A stretch of 9,176 nucleotides of DNA from DASUUI01 sp964577965 (lineage in GTDB: Bacteria; Gemmatimonadota; Gemmatimonadetes; Gemmatimonadales; Gemmatimonadaceae). Positions within the stretch are counted from its first letter, which is position 1, and each line of letters opens with the position of its first letter. The position numbers and the translations under genes are program-made. The stretch covers positions 1-9,176 of the forward strand of contig CAZOAT010000098.1 in the NCBI GenBank assembly GCA_964577965.1. Reading direction: 5' to 3'. Positions 1 through 7,529 of this stretch are shown here, piece by piece. The notes beneath the pieces were generated by a model that searched no databases, was not told where the DNA came from, and worked only from the letters and a program-made list of their open reading frames with translations.

Positions 1-1257
1 CACGCGGCGACGATGGTGACGGCCGGCGTGTACCTCGTGGCGCGCAGCGCGGCGCTGTTCGCTCTCTCGCCGGTTGCGAGCCTCACGGTCGCGACGGTGG
101 GCGCGCTGACCGCGCTCCTCGCGGCGACGATCGGCCTCAAGCAGTGGGACATCAAGAAGGTGCTGGCGTACTCCACAGTCTCGCAGCTCGGATACATGTT
201 CGTCGCGGTGGGGGTGGGCGCATATGTAGCCGGCATGTTTCACCTCATGACACACGCCTTCTTCAAGGCGCTGCTGTTTCTCGGTGCGGGCTCGGTCATC
301 CACGCGATGCACGCCGCCTATCACGCGACCCACAACCACGACGACGCGCAGGACATGCGCAACATGGGCGGACTCAGGCGGTACATGCCGATCACGTGGA
401 CGCTGATGTGGATCGCAACGCTGGCGATCGCCGGCGTGCCTCCGTTCGCCGGGTTCTTCTCCAAGGACGAGATACTTACCGGGGTCTTCGCGCGGGCATC
501 GAACTCCACGCTTGCAGACGCGAGTCTGCTCGGGATCCCAGGCAGTACGCTGCTGTACGTCATCTATTTCATCGGGATCGTCACGGCACTGCTCACGGCG
601 ATCTACATGACGCGCATGATGCTGTACACGTTCCACGGTCCGAACCGTACGGGTGAGCGCGAGCGCGACCACCTGCACGAAGCTCCCTGGGTGATGACCG
701 GGCCGCTGGTGGTGCTCGGCGTGCTGAGCTTCTTCGGGGGGTGGCTCAATCTGCCCGCGGTCTTCTCCTGGCTGGGCCCCGATGCCGCGCTGCACCACTG
801 GCTCGAGCCGGTGGTCGGCGAGGCAGAGCTGGCGATCACGCATGGCGTCGTACCTCACCCAAGCCAAGCCACGGAGTTCGCCCTCATCGGGGCGGCTGTG
901 GCCGTAGCGGCCCTGGGCATCCTCTACGCCTACGCGCGGCTGAAGCCGGCCCGGCTGCTGCCGAAGTCTGAGTCGCCGGCGGAGCAGGGCTTCGAGCGCG
1001 TGCTGGTCAACAAGTACTACGTGGACGAAGCATACGACCGCGCCGTCGTGCAGCCGACGGTGGGCATATCTCGCGCATTTCTGTGGCGTGGCGTGGACGC
1101 GGGGTTGATCGACGGAGTGTTCGTGAACGGGACCGGCTGGCTGATGCGCGGTTTCGGCTGGATGGGCTCACGACTTCAGACCGGAAGCGTGGGCACATAT
1201 GCCTGGGTCATTGTTATCGGAGTGGTCGCCGTGCTCGGCGTCCTCACCACCCGCTGA
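1..1257 (+). CDS. nuoL: NADH-quinone oxidoreductase subunit L (complex I), 5'-truncated by window edge
   Basis: This is the distal proton-pumping membrane subunit of respiratory complex I. The reading frame is open from base 1 (HAATMVTAGVYLVAR), so the ATG at 13 is internal and the true start lies upstream; 418 codons are visible of a usual 600 or more. Seen here, in window codon numbers: the conserved His1 of the HAATM motif (by homology E. coli His254), DIKKVLAYSTVSQLGYM at 50-66, HLMTHAFFK at 81-89 (the His, His and Lys of the central hydrophilic axis) and GFFSKDEIL at 151-159 with the C-terminal channel Lys155. After about codon 325 comes the NuoL-specific extension: the amphipathic lateral helix followed by a final membrane anchor near codons 397-416. 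That extension separates NuoL from NuoM and NuoN. The stop is TGA at 1255-1257, and nuoM begins 7 bases later. MrpA-type antiporters are related, but the nuoM-nuoN order settles the call. Confidence 0.97.
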   Translation, partial: HAATMVTAGVYLVARSAALFALSPVASLTVATVGALTALLAATIGLKQWDIKKVLAYSTVSQLGYMFVAVGVGAYVAGMFHLMTHAFFKALLFLGAGSVIHAMHAAYHATHNHDDAQDMRNMGGLRRYMPITWTLMWIATLAIAGVPPFAGFFSKDEILTGVFARASNSTLADASLLGIPGSTLLYVIYFIGIVTALLTAIYMTRMMLYTFHGPNRTGERERDHLHEAPWVMTGPLVVLGVLSFFGGWLNLPAVFSWLGPDAALHHWLEPVVGEAELAITHGVVPHPSQATEFALIGAAVAVAALGILYAYARLKPARLLPKSESPAEQGFERVLVNKYYVDEAYDRAVVQPTVGISRAFLWRGVDAGLIDGVFVNGTGWLMRGFGWMGSRLQTGSVGTYAWVIVIGVVAVLGVLTTR

Positions 1258-1264
1258 GAACGCG

Positions 1265-2854
1265 ATGAGCTCCCTGCTGCAGTCACTCGGCTACAACCAC
1301 TGGATCCTTCCGGCGCTGCTGGTCATTCCGCTCATCGGGGCCGCCGCTATCTGGGCACACGGGCTGACCACTCACGCCCCCGACAGCGATCAGCGCAGAA
1401 GCGACGGCGCCCGCCACATCGCATTCGGTACGCTGCTCCTCGAGTTCGTCGCGTCGCTCGGGTTGTGGTGGTCCTATGACCCCTCGGTCACCGGCTTCCA
1501 GGCAGTGATCGACTGGCCATGGATTCCGCTCTGGGGGGTGAACTTCGCACTCGGTGTGGACGGGATCGCGATGATGATGATCCTGCTCACCACCTTCCTG
1601 ATGCCGCTGTCCGTACTCGGCGGCTGGACCGGCGTGCGGACGCGGGTGCACTGGTACCACGCGCTGCTGCTCATTCTCACGACGGGGATGGTCGGCGTGT
1701 TCATGGCGCGCGACCTGTTCCTGTTCTACGTGATGTGGGAGCTGATGCTCGTGCCGATGTATTTCATCATCGGCATCTGGGGCGGTGAGAGGCGGATCTA
1801 CGCCAGCCTGAAGTTCTTCATCTATACGATGGCCGGCTCGCTGCTCATGCTCGTGGCCATCATCTACCTGGGCGTGAACGCCGCGGACCCACTGACCGGC
1901 GTGCCGAACTTCGGCTACGAAACGGCCCTCGCCCGACACGGGATCGTACCGGACAGTGCCGGCATGTGGCTCTTCCTGGCGTTCTTCGCCGCCTTCGCGG
2001 TAAAGGTGCCGATGTTCCCGTTCCACACATGGCTCCCGGACGCGCACACTGAGGCGCCCACCGCTGGCTCGGTGATCCTCGCCGGAATCATGCTCAAGAT
2101 GGGGACGTTCGGCTTCATCCGGTTCGCGCTGCCGCTGTTCCCCGAGGCGGCGATGCACCCGACCGTTCGCGCAGTGATACTCACGCTCGCAGTGGTCGGC
2201 ATCATCTACGGCGCGCTGGTGGCAATGGTGCAGCCGGACTTCAAGCGCCTCGTTGCTTACTCCTCGGTGAGTCACCTCGGCTTCGTGATGCTCGGCGTCT
2301 TCGCCCTTACCGTGGAAAGCATGCAGGGCGCGGTCATGGTCATGATCAACCACGGTATCTCCACCGGCGCGCTGTTCTTTCTCGTGGGCATGATCTACGA
2401 GCGGAAGCACTCGCGCATGATCGACGCATTCGGCGGAATAGCCCGTGTCGTGCCGATGTTCGCCGCACTGCTCACGATCGTTGCGCTCAGCAGCATCGGC
2501 GTGCCGGGGACCAACGGCTTCATCGGCGAGTTCCTGGTGCTGGCGGGATCCTTCCGCACAGCGCCGATACTCACCCTGATCGCAACCACGGGAGTGATCT
2601 TCGCCGCGGCCTATCTGCTCTGGGCTATCCAGCGGATCCTGTTCAATCCCGTGGACAAGCCTGAGAACCTGCGACTCACCGATCTGAACGCCCGTGAGCT
2701 CGCTATCATGGCTCCGCTGGTAGCCGCGATCATATGGATGGGCGTATATCCCGCGCCCGTGCTGCGCAGGATGGAGACCTCCGCCCGGTCTGTCGTCGAG
2801 CTGGTGAGCGAGCGCAGCGCGCCGACCCGGCCCACCGGCATGGGGGCGCGCTGA
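1265..2854 (+). CDS. nuoM: NADH-quinone oxidoreductase subunit M (complex I)
   Basis: This is the middle antiporter-like subunit of the complex I membrane arm, which translocates protons while NADH is oxidised by quinone. The ATG at 1265 gives 529 residues, close to the roughly 500-residue family norm. The open frame continues upstream to 1199 inside nuoL, but this ATG places a hydrophobic first helix at about residues 13-30, as expected. Visible landmarks are VDGIAMMM at 98-105, the essential membrane Glu159 in WELMLVPMYF, Lys247 in AFAVKVPMFPFHTWLPDAH, Lys278 in GIMLKMGTFGFIRF, the FKRLVAYSSVSHLGF stretch at 326-340, and Glu421 in NGFIGEF. These match the proton-channel residues known from E. 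coli NuoM. No strong Shine-Dalgarno sequence lies upstream, so coupling to nuoL translation is likely. The final 20 or so residues (Ser/Arg/Thr/Pro-rich) are non-conserved. Confidence 0.97.
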   Translation: MSSLLQSLGYNHWILPALLVIPLIGAAAIWAHGLTTHAPDSDQRRSDGARHIAFGTLLLEFVASLGLWWSYDPSVTGFQAVIDWPWIPLWGVNFALGVDGIAMMMILLTTFLMPLSVLGGWTGVRTRVHWYHALLLILTTGMVGVFMARDLFLFYVMWELMLVPMYFIIGIWGGERRIYASLKFFIYTMAGSLLMLVAIIYLGVNAADPLTGVPNFGYETALARHGIVPDSAGMWLFLAFFAAFAVKVPMFPFHTWLPDAHTEAPTAGSVILAGIMLKMGTFGFIRFALPLFPEAAMHPTVRAVILTLAVVGIIYGALVAMVQPDFKRLVAYSSVSHLGFVMLGVFALTVESMQGAVMVMINHGISTGALFFLVGMIYERKHSRMIDAFGGIARVVPMFAALLTIVALSSIGVPGTNGFIGEFLVLAGSFRTAPILTLIATTGVIFAAAYLLWAIQRILFNPVDKPENLRLTDLNARELAIMAPLVAAIIWMGVYPAPVLRRMETSARSVVELVSERSAPTRPTGMGAR

Positions 2855-2856
2855 TG
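2852..2856 (+). other. nuoM/nuoN stop-start overlap (TGATG)
   Basis: The TGA of nuoM and the ATG of nuoN share one base. This arrangement usually indicates termination-reinitiation coupling, which fits subunits needed in equal amounts in one complex. The coupling is inferred from sequence only. Confidence 0.7.
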
Positions 2857-4431
2857 CTGCTCGACCTCACCAACCCGGCCCACCTGCTGATCGCGCTCGG
2901 CCCCGACGTGCTCCTGATGGTGGGTGCGATGGGACTTCTGCTGTACAGCGCGTGGGGGCCGGAGAGCGCCGCCCGGCAGCGGTCCGTCGGTATTGGCGCG
3001 ATCGCGCTCACGGTGCTCACAATGGCGGCGGTCGTCTGGTACATGCTGCGCGCCGACACCGTCGGCACGGGCCCGGTTGCCACGGACCCGTTTCGCTGGG
3101 TCGCGGACATCATAATCCTCCTGGGGACGCTCGGGGCGCTCGCGCTGTCGATCGACTACAACGAGAGAGAGGGCATCCTCGCCGGCGAAGTGCACGTGCT
3201 CGTGCTGTTCGCCACCTCAGGCATGATGACGCTGGCTGCCGCGCGCGACCTGATGATCGTGTTCCTCGGGATAGAGATCATGTCGGTGGCGGTGTATGTG
3301 CTGGCGGGAATGAACCGTCGGAGTCCGAGGTCGGCCGAGGCGGCGCTCAAGTATTTCCTGCTTGGCGCGTTCGCGACCTGTTTCCTGCTGTACGGAATCG
3401 CGCTCCTGTACGGCGCCACTGCCAGCACCAACCTGCAGGTGATAGCCTCGCGGATCCCGGAGGTCGGCGCGGGCAACCCGCTGCTGATAATCGGGGTCGG
3501 GATGCTGCTGATCGGGTTCGCATTCAAGGTCGCGGTCGTGCCCTTCCACATGTGGGCGCCCGACGTGTACGAAGGCGCGCCAACTCCAATCACGGCGTAT
3601 ATGGCCGCTGCAGTCAAGGCAGCGGGGTTCGTCGCCTTCGCGCGGATCTGGAAGGAGGCCCTCCCCGACCTGTTCACGACCTGGCACATGGCAGTCTGGT
3701 GGCTCGCGCTCGTGACGATGGTCGCGGGGAACATAATCGCGCTCGCTCAGAGGAACGTGAAGCGGCTGCTGGCTTATTCGAGCATCGCTCACGGCGGCTA
3801 CCTCATGGTGGCGCTCGTCTCCGGTGGCGCGCTCGCCAGTTCCGCGCTGGTGTTCTACCTGTTCGCGTACACCCTCGCGACCGTCGGCGCGTTCGCGATC
3901 GTCGGCGCGCTTGCCGGCACCAGCGACCGTTACCTGGAGATCGACGACTTTGCAGGGCTGTGGACCGAGCGGCCATGGATTGCGACGGCGATGGCCGTCT
4001 TCATGCTTGCGCTGCTCGGGTTCCCGATCTTCGGCGGCGTGGGCTTCTTCGCCAAGTGGTATATGATCCAGGCGGCACTGCAGGCACCGGCACCGCAGCC
4101 GCGACTGGCGATCGCGCTGGTCGTCACGAGCGTGATATCCGCGGGCTACTACCTGTATGTCGTGATGGTGATGTTCATGCGGCCGCGACCGGCCGAACGG
4201 CCTCCAACGGCGGCTGTGATGCCGGCGACAGGCTGGGTCATCGGTGCGGCCGCCGTGCTCATCCTGGCGATCGGGCTGTACCCAGCGCCGGTGACGCGAC
4301 TTGCCCGGGCTGCGGTGCAGCAGCCTCCCGTGATGCCCGTCTCCGACACGCTTCTCGCCACTGGAACCGGACGAGGATCGGTGCTGGCGGCGCCTGCAGC
4401 CGTTGTCGCGCCCGTGCAGGTCGCACCGTGA
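2854..4431 (+). CDS. nuoN: NADH-quinone oxidoreductase subunit N (complex I)
   Basis: This is the third antiporter-like membrane subunit of complex I, nearest the quinone-binding arm of the three. The ATG at 2854 shares its A with the nuoM stop (TGATG) and gives 525 residues. Visible landmarks are Glu140 in GIEIMSVAVYVLAGM, Lys225 in GFAFKVAVVPFHMWAPD with VYEGAPTPITAY following, Lys254 in AAAVKAAGF, NVKRLLAYSSIAHGGY at 301-316, and Lys401 in GFFAKWYMI. The spacing and motifs distinguish NuoN from NuoM and NuoL. A GGGGG run at 2842-2846 may act as a weak ribosome binding site. The last 40 or so residues (about 486-525) form an Ala/Pro/Val-rich, low-complexity tail beyond the final membrane helix, making the protein longer than E. 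coli NuoN (485). nuoN is normally the last gene of the nuo operon, but here the next gene overlaps its stop codon. Confidence 0.97.
   Translation: MLLDLTNPAHLLIALGPDVLLMVGAMGLLLYSAWGPESAARQRSVGIGAIALTVLTMAAVVWYMLRADTVGTGPVATDPFRWVADIIILLGTLGALALSIDYNEREGILAGEVHVLVLFATSGMMTLAAARDLMIVFLGIEIMSVAVYVLAGMNRRSPRSAEAALKYFLLGAFATCFLLYGIALLYGATASTNLQVIASRIPEVGAGNPLLIIGVGMLLIGFAFKVAVVPFHMWAPDVYEGAPTPITAYMAAAVKAAGFVAFARIWKEALPDLFTTWHMAVWWLALVTMVAGNIIALAQRNVKRLLAYSSIAHGGYLMVALVSGGALASSALVFYLFAYTLATVGAFAIVGALAGTSDRYLEIDDFAGLWTERPWIATAMAVFMLALLGFPIFGGVGFFAKWYMIQAALQAPAPQPRLAIALVVTSVISAGYYLYVVMVMFMRPRPAERPPTAAVMPATGWVIGAAAVLILAIGLYPAPVTRLARAAVQQPPVMPVSDTLLATGTGRGSVLAAPAAVVAPVQVAP
4428..4431 (+). other. nuoN/phosphohexomutase start-stop overlap (GTGA)
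   Basis: The GTG start of the mutase and the TGA stop of nuoN overlap in the four bases GTGA. Only a short AGG (4418-4420) lies upstream as a possible ribosome binding site, so the mutase probably depends partly on translation of nuoN. Confidence 0.65.
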
Positions 4432-5795
4432 AAATTCCCGCGAACATATTCCGCGAGTACGACATCCGCGGTATCGCGGGCCGCGACCTCACTCCTGAGC
4501 GCGCGCGGCTCATCGGGCGCGGGTACGCTGCCTTTCTGCGGGAACTGGGAGTCAGCGGGACCATCGCCGTCAGCCGTGACAACCGCCCCAGCGGCGACGA
4601 CCTGCACAAGGGACTCATCGCCGGGCTCAACGAGAGCGGCCATGACACTCTCGACATCGGCGTGGTGCCCACCCCGGTGGCGTACTGGGCACAGCACACC
4701 ATGGACGTCGTCGGCGGTATCCAGATCACCGGCTCGCACAATCCTGCAGAGTACAACGGCTTCAAGCTCGGGGCGGAGAAGAAGTCGCTCTGGGGCGCTC
4801 AGATTCAGCGGATCCGTGAGCTGATCGAGGCGGAGGCTTTCGTGTCGGGGCAGGGCAACGGGCGCGAGGAGGACGTACTCGACCGTTACCTGGACGACAT
4901 AGTCGAGCGCGTCGGGCCGATTCTGCGGAACGTCCACGTCGTGGCGGACTGCGGGAACGGTGTGGCCGCCCTGGTGGTTCCCGAACTGCTCCGCCGCCTG
5001 GGTGTACGCGCCGAATGCCTGTTCTGCGACAGCGACGGAACTTTCCCCAATCACCACCCCGATCCCACGGTCGAGAAGAACCTGCAGGATCTCATCGCCC
5101 GGGTGCGGACCAGCGGCGCCGAGCTCGGTATCGGCTTCGATGGCGACGCCGATCGTCTGGGGATCGTGGACGGAACGGGTGAGATCATCTGGGGCGACTA
5201 TCTGCTCATTCTCTACGCCCGGGACGTGCTCGAGCGCACCGGTCCGGGACAATCGATCATTTTTGATGTGAAGTGTTCGCAGGCGCTGCCGGACGCGATC
5301 ATGGCCGCCGGCGGAAAGCCGGTGATGTGGCGGACCGGCCACTCGCTGATCGAAGAGAAGATGCACGAGACCCATGCGCCGATCGCAGGCGAGATGTCGG
5401 GGCACATGTTCTTCGCTGAGGGCTTCTATGGTTTCGACGACGCGATCTACGGTGCCGCGCGGCTGCTCCGGATCGTAGCGGACGGCGAGCAGACGGTGCG
5501 CGATCTCCTGGCCGACGTGCCGCGTTTTGTCTCCACACCCGAGATCCGGGTGGACTGCGCCGACGATCTGAAGTTCGGCATAGTGGAGGCAGCGAAACGG
5601 CACTTCGGCGAGAGGTATGACGTCATAGACGTTGACGGCGTGCGTGTGCAGTTCGGGGATGGATGGGGGCTGCTGCGCGCGTCGAATACGCAGCCGGTCC
5701 TCGTGCTGCGGTTCGAGGCACAGTCGGAGGTCGGGTTGGAGCGCATCCGGAACGAGTTCGCCGAATGGCTCGCCGGCCAGGGAGTCGCTCTGTAG
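4428..5795 (+). CDS. Phosphomannomutase/phosphoglucomutase (AlgC/ManB type)
   Basis: This is a cytoplasmic alpha-D-phosphohexomutase that interconverts hexose 1- and 6-phosphates (mannose and/or glucose), feeding GDP-mannose or UDP-glucose synthesis for envelope polysaccharide, or glycogen metabolism. The GTG at 4428 gives 455 residues, close to P. aeruginosa AlgC (463). No upstream start is plausible because the frame lies inside nuoN, and the family N-terminal motif IFREYDIRG falls at residues 7-15. All four active-site loops are present: phosphoserine loop TGSHNP at 101-106 (catalytic Ser103), metal loop DGDADR at 238-243, sugar-specificity loop GEMSGH at 321-326, and phosphate-binding loop RASNTQP at 417-423. 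GEMSGH and RASNT resemble bifunctional PMM/PGM proteins rather than GlmM (phosphoglucosamine mutase). Which sugar is preferred cannot be read from the sequence, so no symbol is assigned (manB, algC and pgm are all used for such proteins). The start overlaps the nuoN stop by four bases. Confidence 0.95.
   Translation: MKIPANIFREYDIRGIAGRDLTPERARLIGRGYAAFLRELGVSGTIAVSRDNRPSGDDLHKGLIAGLNESGHDTLDIGVVPTPVAYWAQHTMDVVGGIQITGSHNPAEYNGFKLGAEKKSLWGAQIQRIRELIEAEAFVSGQGNGREEDVLDRYLDDIVERVGPILRNVHVVADCGNGVAALVVPELLRRLGVRAECLFCDSDGTFPNHHPDPTVEKNLQDLIARVRTSGAELGIGFDGDADRLGIVDGTGEIIWGDYLLILYARDVLERTGPGQSIIFDVKCSQALPDAIMAAGGKPVMWRTGHSLIEEKMHETHAPIAGEMSGHMFFAEGFYGFDDAIYGAARLLRIVADGEQTVRDLLADVPRFVSTPEIRVDCADDLKFGIVEAAKRHFGERYDVIDVDGVRVQFGDGWGLLRASNTQPVLVLRFEAQSEVGLERIRNEFAEWLAGQGVAL
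5779..5784 (+). promoter_or_regulatory. Probable ribosome binding site for the UPF0182-like gene
   Basis: AGGGAG lies 12 bases before the GTG at 5797, inside the last codons of the mutase. The spacing is somewhat long, but this is the only good match near the start, and it supports GTG 5797 over any internal start. Confidence 0.5.
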
Positions 5796-5796
5796 C

Positions 5797-7527
5797 GTGC
5801 GCCTGCGACGCTCGATCCTGGCGGCAGTGGCCGCGGGCGCGGTCCTCCTCGTTCTGGGCCGCGCTTTTGCGTTTGTGTACTCCGAGCGCGCGTGGTACGC
5901 CGCGCTGGGCGCGGGCTCGCTGTGGACGGAGCGGATCGCCGACACTGTAATACTGCACGCGTCTGCGTTCATTGTGGCGGGCGCGTTTGCGCTGGCGAAC
6001 TTCTCCGCCGTTCGGCATTCGATTCTCTCCCTTGTGCTGCCCAGGCGCCTGGCGAACGTCGAGTTCGCCGAAGCGGTGCCACCGCGCAGGCTGGACTGGG
6101 CGGCGGTCGCACTTGCACTCATGGTCGGTCTGGCCGCAGCTGCTGCAGTGCCGCCGTGGACGGCGCTCGCCATGGTGCGCGCGCGACCGCAGTTCCGCGA
6201 GACTGATCCGTACCACCAGCTCGACCTCGGTTTCTACACGGGGTGGCTTCCGTTCGAGATGCAACTGCACCGCTGGGCCTGGATTGTAGTGCTCGTCACT
6301 GCACTCGCTGTCATCGCACTGTACGCGCTGACTCCCGGTCTGCGGTGGGAGAGTGGGATGGTCCGGATGACGGCGTACGTCCGGCGTCATCTCTCGACGC
6401 TCACCGCCCTGATACTGCTGATGCTCGCCTGGCGGGCACGGCTCGAATCGCACACGCTGCTCTTCGAGGGAAGCGGCCCGGGAGGGGCGTTCACCGCCGT
6501 GGATCACCGCTGGCTGCTGCCCGCCAACGTGATCCTGAGCATTGGCACTATTGCCGCGGCCGCCTTGTTACTCTGGAGCTCGTGGAGCCGGCAGATCGCA
6601 CTCAGCTTCGCCGCGCTGACAGGCGTTCTCCTCCTGTGGCTTGCAATTCGTCAGCTGCTGCCGCTGGTAGTCCGTTCGCCGGCGTCGGATACGCGCGCTG
6701 CGGCAGTGTCCGACGCACCATACGCTGCCACCCGTGAAGCGTTCACCAGTCGTGCGTTCGACCTGTCGAATGGCTCGCTGCCGGCTGAGCGCAACCACCC
6801 GGGAGCCGCCATCGCCCGCTCGGCGCAGGTGGTGCGGCTCTCCGCGATGGCACACGTCACACCGGGCGCGCGCGGCTATCTGGTAGTCGGCGACGACCTC
6901 GGCGTAGCGGCACCGGCGCTCGACGGCACCCTCTCGCGCATCGCGCACGCATGGGCTGAGCAGGACAGCAGGCTTCTCAGCAGAGAACTGCCGCCGCGAC
7001 CAGCGATCCTCAGGGTGCGGGATGTCGGACAGAGGGTGCAGCGTCTCGCTCCCGTCTTTGCGCAGGGCACGCGTCCGGCTGCTGTCTTCCGTGCGGACAC
7101 TCTGTACTGGGTGACCGATCTCTACTCGGCGTCAGCCACGTACCCGCTGTCACGGCGGTTCATAGTTGCGGGTGAGCGACGGGGCTACTTCCGTCACGCG
7201 GCCACAGCTTACACTCACGGGATGACGGGCGCAGTGACAATTCTGATGAGCCCCTCGCCGGACCCGATCGCGCGCGCGTGGCAGGCTCGATTCCCTCAGA
7301 TCTACCGGAGGCCGAGCTCCGCGTCAGCGTGGGTCGAGGAGCTCGAGCTGCAACCCAACCTCCCGGTCCCGGCAGCAAGCGCGTCCGACAGTGTCTTCAG
7401 AGCGAGAGTGCGGCAGTTGTACCTTCGCATGCGCGGATCGTTGTCTGCCTCCGATCTCGCTGCGTTCGGGGTGGCGTTCGATTCGCTCGGCATCCTGCTG
7501 CGCGAAGGCGACACGACCGCCCGCTGA
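5797..7527 (+). CDS. UPF0182-family membrane protein, short form
   Basis: This is an integral membrane protein of unknown function. The GTG at 5797, one base after the preceding stop, gives 576 residues. Seven hydrophobic segments are visible near residues 6-27, 49-70, 101-123, 160-179, 198-214, 240-262 and 266-290, then a soluble, probably extracytoplasmic, domain. The family assignment rests on remembered UPF0182 (COG1615) patterns: DPYHQLDLGFYTGWLPFE at 137-154 (DP..g.D..FY...LP), a GPGGAFTAVDHRWLLP stretch at 227-242, PYAATREAF at 308-316 (PYI..nI.aTR.Af), RVQRLAPVF at 413-421, YWVTDLYSASATYPLSR at 437-453, and SPSPDPIARAWQARFP at 485-500. Typical members have about 900-1000 residues. Here the region between residue 323 and about 360 is collapsed, so several hundred ectodomain residues seem to be missing, yet one frame stays open throughout. 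No catalytic residues can be named. It lies between a phosphohexomutase and carbamate kinase, which gives no firm functional clue. Confidence 0.82.
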   Translation: MRLRRSILAAVAAGAVLLVLGRAFAFVYSERAWYAALGAGSLWTERIADTVILHASAFIVAGAFALANFSAVRHSILSLVLPRRLANVEFAEAVPPRRLDWAAVALALMVGLAAAAAVPPWTALAMVRARPQFRETDPYHQLDLGFYTGWLPFEMQLHRWAWIVVLVTALAVIALYALTPGLRWESGMVRMTAYVRRHLSTLTALILLMLAWRARLESHTLLFEGSGPGGAFTAVDHRWLLPANVILSIGTIAAAALLLWSSWSRQIALSFAALTGVLLLWLAIRQLLPLVVRSPASDTRAAAVSDAPYAATREAFTSRAFDLSNGSLPAERNHPGAAIARSAQVVRLSAMAHVTPGARGYLVVGDDLGVAAPALDGTLSRIAHAWAEQDSRLLSRELPPRPAILRVRDVGQRVQRLAPVFAQGTRPAAVFRADTLYWVTDLYSASATYPLSRRFIVAGERRGYFRHAATAYTHGMTGAVTILMSPSPDPIARAWQARFPQIYRRPSSASAWVEELELQPNLPVPAASASDSVFRARVRQLYLRMRGSLSASDLAAFGVAFDSLGILLREGDTTAR

Positions 7528-7529
7528 TG
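7525..7529 (+). other. UPF0182-like/arcC stop-start overlap (TGATG)
   Basis: The TGA of the membrane-protein gene shares its A with an in-frame ATG of arcC. There is no purine-rich site before this ATG, so its use would rely on reinitiation. A competing GTG start lies at 7560. Confidence 0.5.

Noticed and set aside
301..360. His/Asp-rich loop in NuoL (HNHDDAQDMRNMGG) as a possible metal-binding insertion.
   Set aside because: A charged loop before the MGGL motif is usual in NuoL of many phyla, so no special role can be supported.
1283..2410. Antisense open frame of about 375 codons opposite nuoM, very rich in His, Glu and Arg.
   Set aside because: The charged, His-rich composition is what the reverse complement of hydrophobic membrane-protein codons yields. 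No family is recognisable.
2952..4427. The mutase reading frame stays open for about 490 codons upstream of its GTG start, right through nuoN, suggesting a 947-residue protein.
   Set aside because: The upstream part is Arg/Ala/Gly-rich with no recognisable domain and lies in an alternative frame of clear nuoN. The conserved mutase N-terminus starts exactly at 4428.
4149..6173. Long antisense open frame of about 674 codons on the - strand opposite the mutase gene.
   Set aside because: Its composition (Arg, His, Ala, Pro, Thr runs) and lack of domains match a shadow of a high-GC gene. It spans the ends of three well-supported + strand genes.
5797..7527. The short UPF0182 gene as a frameshifted pseudogene.
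   Set aside because: One frame runs from GTG 5797 to TGA 7527, with family motifs in order on both sides of the missing part and no motif displaced to another frame.
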